From assembly GCF_964204645.1 (NCBI RefSeq), contig NW_027437430.1, positions 62,001-126,000 of the forward strand: a stretch of 64,000 bases of DNA. The letters are read 5' to 3'. A program made the translations under genes and the position numbers. The stretch is from Tubulanus polymorphus. Lineage: Eukaryota; Nemertea; Palaeonemertea; Tubulaniformes; Tubulanidae. Shown piece after piece: positions 21,201 through 32,512 of the stretch. Below the pieces are notes generated by a model, which did not search any database, was not told the origin of the DNA, and was given only the letters and a program-made list of their open reading frames with translations. Numbering within the stretch: position 1 is the stretch's first letter; each line of letters begins with the position of its first letter.

Positions 21201-24200
21201 TGACGAACAGTTTTACGAGGCGTTATTGCTTCAGTTGTAAATGAGATATTCGAGTGGAAGTCATCAAAATGTGATACACACACACAGGTCAAACTCCTGA
21301 CAATACAGGCTGTCTTTTAATGTCAGTAATCTCAGAATTGCGAAAAGTGTATACACTAGAATGTTCGACTTTTGATTTTGGTGAGAAACTAAGAATTCTG
21401 AATATAAGATCAGAACAATTCCGATAACACTTAATGCAGGTTAAGACACGGCTAATAATCATAAGCAACAGTATCGGATCGACAAGGCTTTAGATGATGA
21501 ATTAAGGCGGAATACGAATCATCGACAAGACAAGAGATGCGTGGGAGGAAGACGAGAAGCAATTACTGCAAACAATGAAATTCACATATCTGAGCCTCTC
21601 ACAAATTGATCTCAACTTCAGCGACCGATAAAACATTCAAACTCTCTGAGATTCGGAATCACGTCTTTGATCCCAAATCATTCAGCGACACAAAGTTTGC
21701 CGAGAAGGAGTGGTTCCTGTCTAGATTTTCTGTGAGCTCAACTACTGTATTTTTGCTTGGTTTACTAATCAAGAGAACAATTACAATCGAAATTTCATAA
21801 ATTGATAATTGTTAAAGTAACTACCGCACCTCTATTCGCACATGTGCAAGTACCATTGACATTTCTGTAATTGATTAAACTAGTTCTGTGTAAAACCATG
21901 CAGTCCGACCAGAAACCACCGGAGTTTTCATTACAATTCAAAACATTTCTTCAATTAAAGACAAAGAAATGATGAAATCCACATATACATATCTTTAGGC
22001 ATCGGTAGAATTAATAAGCATGTCAATTCGTCAATTCGTCAATTGCCCGATGACCCGTCTGGAATATGGTGAGAAATACTTGTAATGAAATTTACTCTAA
22101 TTGAGGGGAACATGCGTCAGAAATGATCTCGGTATAAAATCAATCAACAGGACTGGCGGTAATCATGGGTACAGTTGATTCATGCCTCCATGATTAACCA
22201 ACATGTGTGTGTATATACAGTCACCTAACAGTTATCTTTCTGATTCATACGACAAAATTCTGTGTCATTCTACAGAATGTGCGCACGACTGCAACTCTGA
22301 TGCTTCTGGGGGAAGTTAGTCGCATGAAAATACTTCCTGCGATTCTCAATATGATTCAGCCACTTGTGTAAGCTTACGATAGAGTGGTTCTACATCTATC
22401 TTCTGGCTAAAAGGATGTGATCATTCTACCAGAGAGCAACGGTAAAGATAGTCCGTGGGATGGCATTGCGAATATTTATCTTAGGTTCTCCATTGGGAAA
22501 CTATATAGTCAAATAAATCAATACCAGAATAACCCATTGATTGGGTATTTGTTTACAGAATACCTGTAATAATTTCTAGTCAGAGCACGCAATGCCAAGC
22601 AATATATAAAACACTGAAGAAACATAAAGCATGATGTCGATTTCTTGTTGCTTGGCAATAATGCCCCGGGTGTCCCGACCAGGCGCCGATGATGATATTT
22701 TTCCCAAAATGAAAAATTACACCAAGAATTTGTGTAGATATTGTGCTCTATGAATTAAGTGAGTCAATGAACTTGATACAAAGGCCTATATCACGCGAGT
22801 GCCGTACAATGATTTGCGACGAAACACATAAACCTCAAATTATTTTTCATGTAAGGAAATAATTGCATCAGTATTTCATAATTACTGCAAAATCAATACA
22901 GAGCAGGTCGCATTTTAGATGCCGGTACCACTCCTTTTAGTATTTTATCATTGGTTCTGCATGGTTTCATTTGCATTCGTAAATCGATGTTCTAGTACTA
23001 CATAGTCAATGCTCCGTATCAAATGCTAATAAACCCAGTCAGCTTTCATTGGTTGCATTTTCCTGTCAACTAAATAACGACGATAATGTGAAATAGTTTG
23101 AAGCTGCAGTGAGGAAACGCTCTGTCCGTGCTGTGACGATTAAAAACTCCACACCCTGAACATGACTAGTCGAAACGTTGAATAAACCATACTAGCTCAA
23201 GGAAACACTTCGAACTTTCTAAGTGTGGGATTTCTATTTGCTATTCGCGAGACCTACGAAACACTTAACAGCAACAAATAATTTTTTAACAATCCAAGAT
23301 TTGGTGATTGTGCCAACGTTGGTGATTGGCACTTTAAACGAACGCGTAATTCTAAAATAACAAAATGTCCATTAATATTTCAAATAGATACTTGTTCACT
23401 ATAGATTTCCTGATTTAACAACTGACGATCTCATAGCTCAGGAGATCTTTTTCTTCAAGCCCCTAAAGGGCCCCGAAAAGTATAATACGGAAGCACAATA
23501 ACGACATGATCATCGATTACGGTAACAAAGGCTGGGAGGTTTTCGGGAGGAGACTCTGCTAACTGGTACCTACAGATTCGTGATTTATGTAAAAAACATC
23601 ACAAAGTAGTCAACATTTTTATCATAATGTAAAGGCACAACTGAATTCAACTGAATTTGGCACAGTGTTCTCCCAAACAGAAAACTGATCAGGTAATATG
23701 AGATGAGAATATACGGTTTTCATACCTCCATCCAGTTTCTTTGTTGAAACTGAAAATACCATCAATGACATTGGCAACAAACTGACCACAAGCAATCATA
23801 GCTACATTACAGGACACCAGCCGACCTCTGATCTGCGGGGGTGCTGATTCTGCTATATAAATTGGCACAGTCATCGATGACAAACCTATAAAAAAACAAA
23901 CAAATACACATGTCACTATTACAATTTTACACCAACTCTCAATAGTCTCTACCACTAGCTGAGAATATTAACCCGAGTCGCGTCTGGCAAACAACATCTC
24001 CATCCAACACAACGCTGCATCTAAATTAAATGTCAGTCTGCATTAATAATATTGATTTGGGAAGATCAGGGCGATTTCAGAAATTTCCAGCTATTATAGG
24101 ATGAGATCGAAAAGACTGGCGTAATTTGCCGAAGATTTATGACCCGAATGCGATGAAAAGTCGAGATAATTGAGATGAACATTATATTCGAGGAGTATTA

Positions 24201-26868
24201 CTGTCTGGACAATTAATAAAGCACCACGAGGCGGATGCCACGGAAAATGGCAAGGATTAATACGTATAACATCACACAAGTCAGATTTAACGACTCTTGG
24301 AATGTGTTGGAATCTATGAAACCTCTAAACCTTCAAGAGCCAAATCAGAACGAGACCTCAAGGGACCATACAGCCTACATCCAATTCCATGGAACATGTT
24401 CAGAAATACCGATGAAAAATTGTAGATTCAGCGCATGCCCGGTAGTCTAGATTCTCGTGAAGGTGTCTTGGGTAACATGATGTATGATCTTTCTATCTGA
24501 ATGACACCAATAGCATGCTTACCGGCATCCTAGCAAACTATAGATATGATGATAAATGAACTAACATGGAATCAAGTGAAATGCACCGCCCGTGGTTAAT
24601 AAATGTAAAACACTTCTAGAAGACTAGAGAACTGAAAGCTGAAAAAACATCCGATCGATTGGAATATCATCAGTCTTTGTTTAGACGGGTATCAAGATGA
24701 TATTAGTAGCACAGATTTTATATTTCAGGTTCTTGAAGTATCTGGCTATATATGATGGATAGGGAACGTGGATAGGGATAAGTCGGTGGACAGACTGGCA
24801 GTCAAAATACATGCCGAAGGTAAATGATGTATATATATACATACATAGAACAAAGTAATTTGATTAATTAGTCCCCTCGGATATTTTATTATATCAGTAA
24901 ACGCAGAGCATGCATGATAACCTTCTCGAAGAAAACAGTTGAATAAGCTCTTTACTGCAGGGTATATATGATAGGAAAACTAATCCGCTCAATTCAATTT
25001 GACATTTTGAATAGAGACATTAGATATTGTCACTGACTTGAAGATCGTTTGCTGAGATTTGTGGTAATACGTCGCGAGAAAAAATTGGCTCGCATCGGAT
25101 ACGATCGTTACGGATTTAATGTTCACGAATGCATGAGAATTTCTCCACATGGATGGATCCGGATTGCCCGATCTCCCCTCAAACACGCGCAAAACCGATA
25201 TAAGTACCATCGTAACAAATAGCACTGCAGTAGATATCGAATGCGAAATATTCAGCCACAATTACTGCACTGTATGACCACCAGTGTAAATGTCTCATAT
25301 ACGACCATCTCTCTACAGATTGGTCAATATTTCATTATGGTACTTTGCTACATTTGTAAAATTGTTATTTTGTAAAAGAATAAAAAAGTGAGCTAATCGT
25401 GAAATCAAATGATATATGGTCGCTTATTCATTTTCATCGGGCTGGTGATATTTCTCCAAGTTTTGAGACAGAGGGAAAGCGGACAAAATAATCAGATAGA
25501 TCACATTTCCACCTGCTCTGCGGTATTCACCTTTCACAACATGGACATCAGCCTCCAAGAATCATTGATGAAACCGCCTACTCAAAAAGCTACGTGAAAA
25601 TAATTAGTTTTTTTTTGCAGAATTACTAAAATGCAAAGCCTAGGCCTAATCGGTACAAGTTCGTCGGCGAGAGCTCAACTGAAAGAGGATATTTCTGTGA
25701 ATGAAGTGGACGCGTAATCCAGACTAATCTAATGGCCGGTTTACGCTTTGGTTTCATGGATTTACAGTCGAACTCATATCGATTGGGAATCTGATTAAAT
25801 GCGCATTGATTTATTCACACAGAATGACGATTTGTCTAGCTAGAAGAGCGCAAACGTCTGGATTGTCTAAGACATCTGCCACAGCAATTTGGGAATGATC
25901 CCACTAGAGAAGTTGACTGACTGGAATCCAATAAGAATATCGCTGTCACTCGAACCTCGTTCAATTGTCATCTTATACCTCGAGAAAGCAACTAGCTATT
26001 TCCATGCAAATTGGCTAGATATATCTTGGATAATAAGCAGGCAAGCAGAATCTATGTTTACTGATCAACTTGACAAAAAATGACACATAGACCTAGACTC
26101 AAGATAACCCTGAAAGCAATAACACCCGCACCGAGAAAGTATTATTTCAATTTATCAATGCATTTCGATCATGATGAAATGAAATAAAACATACGTGGAA
26201 GACATAAAAGGCTAAAAAGAATTAGAATTCATTGATTACCGGTAAAAAATCCTACAAAAATGTAAGAAAGGTGAAAACACGCTCAACACGGCCTAATGAT
26301 GATTAAAAATGTTTACAATGATGAGGGTTAACAGACTCAAAATTAACTAAATATGTGATAATTCGAATTTCTGAATATATGGGTTAACAAAATAAAAGAC
26401 CCATTTCTATATCAATAACATACCAATAGCTGCTCCAATAATAATCCGACCAGCTAGAAGCAAATATCTATCCTTAGAAATTGACAAGCAAATGGCGCCG
26501 GCTGTGAATATTATGCTTGCCATCAAAATAACAGGTTTCCGGCCAATGCGATCGTTTAATAATCCTCCTAAAATAGCGAATACAGCGGCGGCTCCGATTG
26601 TCATACTGACTATCATTTCTTGCCAAACCGAATTTAAAACAAATTCATCCCTCAACAAGATAATAGCTCCTGATATAACGCCAGTATCGTAGCCGAAAAG
26701 AAATCCCCCGAGTCCAGAGAGGACTGTTAAAACGTAAACAAATGTTGGAGTTTTCGGATAGCGTTTTATTTGATCCATCTTGAATTGATAATCCTCGTCG
26801 TATTGTTGAGTGTGTTCATTATTAGCAGTCACAGGTGTGACAGGTTTTGTTTCGGAATTGGGCTGCAT
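12209..26868 (-). CDS. SLC2A13: Proton/myo-inositol cotransporter (HMIT), SLC2A13
   Basis: Nine exons, 5' to 3': 26424-26868, 23726-23885, 18136-18347, 16231-16345, 14477-14640, 14058-14169, 12860-13101, 12628-12780 and 12209-12441. They encode 611 residues, close to the human protein (about 648). It is a 12-helix sugar-porter (MFS) protein that carries myo-inositol with H+ across the plasma membrane. Visible motifs are [15 protein letters not shown] in helix 1, DRIGRKP in loop 2-3, [19 protein letters not shown] in the central loop, [41 protein letters not shown] and PETKGK at the end. The large extracellular loop between helices 9 and 10 has the Cys-rich stretch [15 protein letters not shown] typical of HMIT and absent from GLUT1-4. 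The ATG at 26868 gives the usual short polar N-terminal tail. Confidence 0.96.
13102..26423 (-). other. Large SLC2A13 introns, no nested gene recognised
   Basis: Introns at 13102-14057, 14641-16230, 16346-18135, 18348-23725 (5.4 kb) and 23886-26423 contain AT-rich sequence and a few short ORFs under 110 codons. None has flanking splice sites plus a recognisable family. I saw no transposon ORF and no canonical tRNA gene. Confidence 0.55.
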
Positions 26869-27501
26869 GGTTTCGGATATGATAATGTTCTTATGATGTA
26901 TAGTGAAAAGTGTGTGATAGAAGCCACGAAGCTTGTGGCCGAATGAACACGCACACGTGCTCGCCGGCGAATCGCGCCAAAATATTGTGATACTCCTGAG
27001 CCAATCAGAGACGATTAAATATCTACGTCATCAAGATTCATGATGAACCATATTAAATTCAATGCATTTTTACTTCATTCACCATCATCGTCATAAAATT
27101 AACAATATTCAGTTAGGGCCTACAACAGATAACTTTAAAGATAGGAAATAAAGTGTATAGTTAATGTACAGCAAAAAACATAGAATAGAAATGACAAGAT
27201 AGAACCTTATTAAACATAGATGGCGCCACCAGACGCATTATGTATTGAATTGAATGAGTATCTCGGCAAAAAATATATAAAAAGTGTCTTAATTCCATAT
27301 TCATGGATCATTTATAGTATGTATATATGTAGTCGTCTCTCCTCTTACTAAATTACAATTTCCGAATGAATGCAGACAGTTATTTATATATGAATTAATT
27401 TAAAAAGGGAAAGGAAGAAAGACTGATGATGATGAAAATTTGTTATCAATTCAATCAAACCAAATCCCATTTAACCTGTAACCCACTTGACTTGGTTTCA
27501 G
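26869..27501. promoter_or_regulatory. Divergent promoter interval of SLC2A13 and the ZZ/EF-hand gene, with a CTCF-like motif
   Basis: The 633-base interval separates two start codons on opposite strands. At 27214-27231 it contains catagatggcgccaccag, which fits the AGRTGGCG core of the animal CTCF motif. The + gene starts directly after a ttcag acceptor at 27501, so an untranslated first exon probably lies in this interval. Confidence 0.45.
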
Positions 27502-29776
27502 ATGCCGAATCGCAAAGAAATACTGAGTTTTGTGCTCGGAGCGTCAATTGGGGCTGCTACTACATTCCTTGTTTACAAAGCTTTAAAGATCAGGAGCAAA
27601 CAAAATAAAACTGATCATAAGCAGCAAAATTCACCAGGTAAATTAGACATTAGTGGATGTGGCTGCAGTGTAGTCAAGCCAGCAGTGATCGCTCAGTTAT
27701 ATGTAATGTAATGGATTTAACAAAAATTTATTTCAGAAAACACAGCATCACCTCGAATTCAAGTAGCAATACCTGATTTAGCATTGCGTCGCTCGCAATC
27801 TCGTGAAGATCCTCCACGACGTTTCCATAGATTAGTGTCATCCGGTAACAGTGGATATATTGATACCTCCAGTATTATAGTCGACGATGGCAAGAATATC
27901 GACACTCAGAGCATGATGAATTTGTTGTTTTGTATCGCAGAAAATCAAGCTAAAAGAAGTAAGCATCAGTGAATGAGTCCTCCACTATATCTAACCACGG
28001 TGTAGGGGACCGTAATAACGTCTGGTATTCAGACTAAAGCCATACTCCTGAGTGGGGTGACGCGTAAGATCATCTGATATTCAGACTAAAGTCTTCCTCA
28101 AGATTGCCTCATTAGTATCTGTGTAGTAATTTGCTAATTGATAAATTTTTCAGTGGGACTAATGCATCGTGGAATTACTTGCAATATTTGCCATCAAACA
28201 CCTCTCTGTGGAATCAGATACAAGGTAAATGTATGGATAATGAATATCCATGTTACACCTGAAGAATGTTTGAATATTTCTGTCGGATGTTTGTTTTCAG
28301 TGTGCTAACTGCTCAGATTATGACGTATGCGATAAATGTGAACCTAAGGATGAGCACAACAGTACACATGTATTCTTAAAGATTAATACTCCTCTTCCAC
28401 CACTCGCTAGTCCACGTATTGGTTTGTCTAAAACTTTATATCCAGGTACGGTAATAGGCCTCTCGAGTAACAAATTCTTAAGCTGTATATGTGCCATGTT
28501 TAATTAGATGTCTATTTGATTCGTTTATAGGTAAAATAAATAATCATATTTCCTTATCTATTGATGATACACTTCGATTGATAAAGGAAACTAATTGTAA
28601 GTTTCAGTTTCAATCTTTCAAAGGAATTTCTAGATTTCTGCAAATATTAATGCATGTCTCTGATGTTTTACAGATGATCAGTTTGAATTAGAGGCTTTAC
28701 ATCAGGAATATCGGTCCTTAACACAAAATTCCCGCGGTATTTCTCGCGAAGTATTCAATTACTGTTTAGGGCCTCTTGCATTAGAAAGTAATCTTCTGTT
28801 AGAACAGTTATTTAAGGTATAGTGATAATAATTTCTCGGATTAATTTAAACATTTGTTTAATAGGGTGGGAGAAATAATGTTTTATTTCATGTATCGTTT
28901 CAGTTTTATGACAGAAACAATGACAGATTTATCGATTTTGAGGAAATGGTAAAAGGACTGTCAATCTTATGTAAAGGAACGATACAAGACAAACTACCTT
29001 GTAAGTTTAGGAGTGAGCCTAGTAATCTTAAACCTGTGGTCTATTCTTACATAAAACTTTTTCTATTTTTAGATGCATTTGCAGCCTATGATATTGAAAA
29101 CAAAAAGTCCATAAGTCGTGACAACATGCAACGTATGTTTAGGGCTTACTATGATATCACTATTGAATTAGTACGTGATGTAGTGACAGCCTGTGAGGAA
29201 GAAATGGTACATGATTTACTAAGAAATCATATCAACCAAATATCAAATTAACTTGCTTAATATCAGCTTATGTTTGACATGTATTATTTAAGATGGCAAA
29301 CTTCGATGACAGTTCTGGTCGACCAGTCTCTTCCATATTTAGCGCTCCTATACCTCAAGATAACTTCAACCCTGCCATAAAAGTGACTGTTCCAGATAAT
29401 CCCGGAGGGAGGTAAGAAAATATCAAAATCCTATCTGCGTTTAGCCACGGACAATGTTTTACTGAATTTTGAATTAGGGTTTTCCAAAACTAAAAATGTT
29501 ACGTATTATGTTGAAGGGAGAATACTTTGCCTGTTTTGGAAGCCATGTCACAAGATGCTATCAAAGAAATGGTGGACCATACATTCAGTATTGCTCAGTT
29601 GAAAGACCATGATAGGTACCGTATATAAACATTGTCTCAATGGCTGTAGACTTAAAAACAATAACTGATTGTTGGGTTTTATATATTTCAGAATGTCTTA
29701 TGAGAAATTCGTTGAAGTGACTACAATTGATAACTCTCTGGTTGTATGGTTTGATGCTCTAGGTTCAGTATTCTAA
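27502..29776 (+). CDS. Membrane-anchored ZZ zinc finger and EF-hand protein, function unknown
   Basis: Eleven exons: 27502-27637, 27737-27958, 28154-28224, 28301-28445, 28531-28596, 28674-28816, 28904-29000, 29073-29206, 29293-29411, 29517-29615 and 29692-29776. They encode 438 residues in a single consistent frame. Residues 7-27 form a hydrophobic segment (ILSFVLGASIGAATTFLVYK) followed by lysines and arginines, like a signal anchor. A ZZ-type zinc finger follows at about 124-170 (C-x2-C, CANC, CDKC, then paired His). Near 264-275 the loop DRNNDRFIDFEE is a canonical EF-hand with acidic ligands at 1, 5 and 12; the next, starting DIENKKSISR, is degenerate. The C-terminus (LVVWFDALGSVF) looks like an EF-hand core. 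I do not recognise a named human gene; a calcium-responsive adaptor is only a guess. Exon 8 must use the gtacat donor after GAAATG at 29206; reading on gives a stop at 29251. Confidence 0.85.
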
Positions 29777-30517
29777 TTGAGGAGGAAATGTTTTATATAT
29801 GGTGCTACTGCGTTTTAAACAATGATGAGGTATTTTTACACCGCTGGGCTGAAATAACTGTCTGAAAATAAGTCATATTATACAATCAAACTTGTCTACC
29901 AGTAGTAGATTACTTACTACAAAAATTGTGTGCTAATATAGATTGTCTTCTAAAAAACCGTTGTTTATTTTCTGTGAAAATTGTAGTAAATAGAATGATG
30001 ATTTATTCGTAATCTTTGAACTGTTGAGTAAATTGCTTCATGGAAGTGACTTACAATAGAGGTTCTCTAAGTATTGGAATATGAGAAAATGATGACAAGA
30101 CGATTGATGTAAAGTGTACACATTAATGAATTTTACATTCATTTATTGACATAAATTAAGATAAAACAATACATGCCGATACATTAAATATACTGTATAT
30201 AACATTCAATTTACCCCTGATATGTATCATTATTTATTAACAACATTTACAGTAGTTTAAAACATACAAAATCATATACTGTCATATTTATGTTTATATT
30301 TTCAATACATCTTTGGTGGACAGCAGTAACGTACTGGAAGATATATTTCATCACAATTAAGTAGGGCAAGCGTACTGATTCAGTGTACATGAAATGTAAT
30401 AAATTAAGTAATTTTTAAAGTATAATATATAACGTATATATTTTCATAAAATCGAGTTATATTTATCAGTTCACTTTATCGTTACATTCTGCGGAAATAT
30501 TGCTCATTCACATTCTT
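29777..30517. other. Convergent 3' region of the ZZ/EF-hand gene and CFAP276
   Basis: AT-rich, without exons. TTTATT near 30231-30236 could serve as the poly(A) signal of CFAP276 (minus strand). Nothing else recognised. Confidence 0.5.
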
Positions 30518-31985
30518 TTATGGGCTGAAGAATCCTCCGTCTAGTTTGCGCGAATATCCACCATTTGTTGCAGCACTGTGGTGGCTCGCTGTGAAAAGTT
30601 AGCATAAATAAATATATAAGCATAGAAAGATGAGCTATTGTAGGTGTGGGTAAAAAAACGACAGTCAATGCCAATGTTATAATGCCATCCTTTAAAATGC
30701 CACTGCTAAAACGTTTTTCAGAGAAATTTGCCAAATCTACGGTAACTCTAATTCAACGGAAATACCATTCTTCATGACTGACAAAACTCCAGGTTTTATA
30801 TTAGTCCCAACAGTGGCATTATAAAGAATTATTTACTGTACATGCATCCCCTCATCTTCGTATTAAACTCAGTGATTTTTTATGGTCCCATGCATGGAGA
30901 CTGTTATGTATCTAGGCTATGTTCGAACTTCTGTCCTGTTCGAGTATTATTAAGGAATTTAGCATGGCCAAATGTTCGAAATTAATCTATCTAGAATCAA
31001 AGATTTCTTCTGGTTATGTACACTAGAAGTAGAAGATCGTTGAAAGCATGATAGGAAAATCAATTTAAAAAGGCAGTAGAAGGTATAGGGCATAGAGGGG
31101 GATAGCAAGGGAATATCAGTATAATTACAAGCGAAAATGCTGCCATGCTAAGCAGTGAATAAACCACCATCTGGCTTTCGCGAGTATCCTTTGTTCGTAA
31201 TTTGTGAATGGTGGCCCTCTAGAAAAGAACGCCAACACTTCTTAATGAAATATGTAAGATGAAGATGATTGAATTACTAAAACTCTAACGATGGGTGAAA
31301 AAAGTGAACTTACGAATAGCATTGTGAATGTTATCGATGCTCTCTTTCTTCGGTGATATATAAACTCTTTCAGGACTCTCAGCCTGTGAAGGAGCTTCTA
31401 CTTGTACGCCTATTCTGTTCTTGAGAATTCGTCTTGAAAAGAAATACGGCATAGATTTGAGTAAATACTTGCCACATAAATGAACGGTGTGATAATGTTT
31501 CTCGCTTACCCGTGTTGTAATCCTAGCGTCTCCGGTTGAAGTAGCGTTTCATTTGATGCTTTTAGAAATTCACGATGATGATCATACTGAGCTTTCAATA
31601 CAAAGTCTAGACTGTCATTTGGAGCCTGAGGGTCGTAATAACAGACTTCTCTTCTCGCGCTGGAAAGAGTACAGCGACTATTCAGTCTATACCATGGATC
31701 CTGTTTCTGAGCTATATGCACCGGCGTTGAATAAGCCTCATGCTGAAAGAACATTTTCAAATGACAATCAGTAGATAAATACAATAGCCCAAATAACATT
31801 CACGTCAAGTTTCTTTCATGTAGTAGGCCTTTTCAATTGTTTGTTTCTTAAAAATGTAGTGTTGAAAATTTCCAATTGCCAAATGTTCAATGTTCAAGAC
31901 TTACCTTCTGAGATATCATTCCTGTAAAGTCACTATCATTTTGAAGCTGAGGAAAAGGATATGGATCTCTCGTCGACACGTCCAT
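30518..31985 (-). CDS. CFAP276: CFAP276 (C1orf194), ciliary microtubule inner protein, with two alternative last exons
   Basis: Common exons are 31905-31985, 31510-31742 and 31314-31432. The last exon is either 31148-31218 or 30518-30588, both 71 bases, both in frame, each giving 167 residues. The protein is a microtubule inner protein of motile cilia doublets. The sequence shows STRDPYPFPQLQNDSDF, HEAYSTPVHIAQ, LSSARR and DSLDFVLKAQYDHH, which follow the human protein along its length (about 169 residues). The distal exon ends TNGGYSRKLDGGFFSP, nearly the human ending; the proximal one ends TNKGYSRKPDGGLFTA. The start ATG is at 31985, with an X-box about 105 bases upstream. Confidence 0.93.
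31148..31218 (-). other. CFAP276: Proximal duplicate of the CFAP276 terminal exon
   Basis: The acceptor ttttctag is followed by 71 bases ending in TAG. After the shared phase-1 donor of exon 3 it reads QGHHSQITNKGYSRKPDGGLFTA. It is homologous to the exon at 30518-30588 (PSHHSAATNGGYSRK...). I saw no AATAAA between its stop and the distal exon, so it may be mutually exclusive with, or spliced onto, the distal exon rather than polyadenylated on its own. Confidence 0.75.
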
Positions 31986-32512
31986 GTTTCTGAATTGTTT
32001 CGAACGAAAGTGATGACAATCAAATCTCTCCAAGATTGAAGTGTTGTTGTGTCAAACAAACACTTCCGGGTTTAGTAACATTGTTTAGGATATCCATGGA
32101 AACGATGCACCCTTGGTGTTCGAACTTCAGACCTGGTGATATTCACGGAGCCATCCCTTGTATGGCAGTTCAAGTTCAGGGTAGTAGTGACTAGATCGTA
32201 AGCTGTGGAACCATTTAAATATTCAATGAAATAAATTATGTTTCAAATAGATTTTGTAAATAGTAAGTGACTACTGTATGAATTTCGGCAGTTATGTTGC
32301 TCTAATATGTGAATCATTATTATTGTTGTAAGTGAACCGAATGACCTGTAGTTCTTTAACGTAGTTGTTTAAGACATATTTAAACCAGTAATGATTTTTA
32401 ACCAAGATCAATTTCAATTCAAAGATATTCCGACTATTATATTATATTTATTCAGAAAGATTGTGATAATTGAGTTTTTTTACAGAGTTCTATCGGCGTA
32501 AATGACAACAAA
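31986..32512. promoter_or_regulatory. Divergent promoter of CFAP276 and a C2H2 gene with RFX X-box and ETS site
   Basis: An RFX-type X-box, gatatccatggaaac, lies at 32089-32103, about 105 bases upstream of the CFAP276 start. An ETS-type site acttccgggt lies at 32062-32071. X-boxes mark RFX-controlled ciliary genes, which fits CFAP276. The other side begins the zinc-finger gene, whose ATG follows an acceptor-like tttacag at about 32485, so an untranslated exon may lie here. Confidence 0.65.

Noticed and set aside
24989-25261. 90-codon ORF with a signal-peptide-like start in SLC2A13 intron 1
   Set aside because: No splice sites, family resemblance or neighbouring exons. The hydrophobic start is expected of T-rich intron sequence.
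29207-29251. Read-through end of the ZZ/EF-hand protein at 29251
   Set aside because: Three further exons join in phase from the donor at 29207 and complete an EF-hand-like C-terminus.
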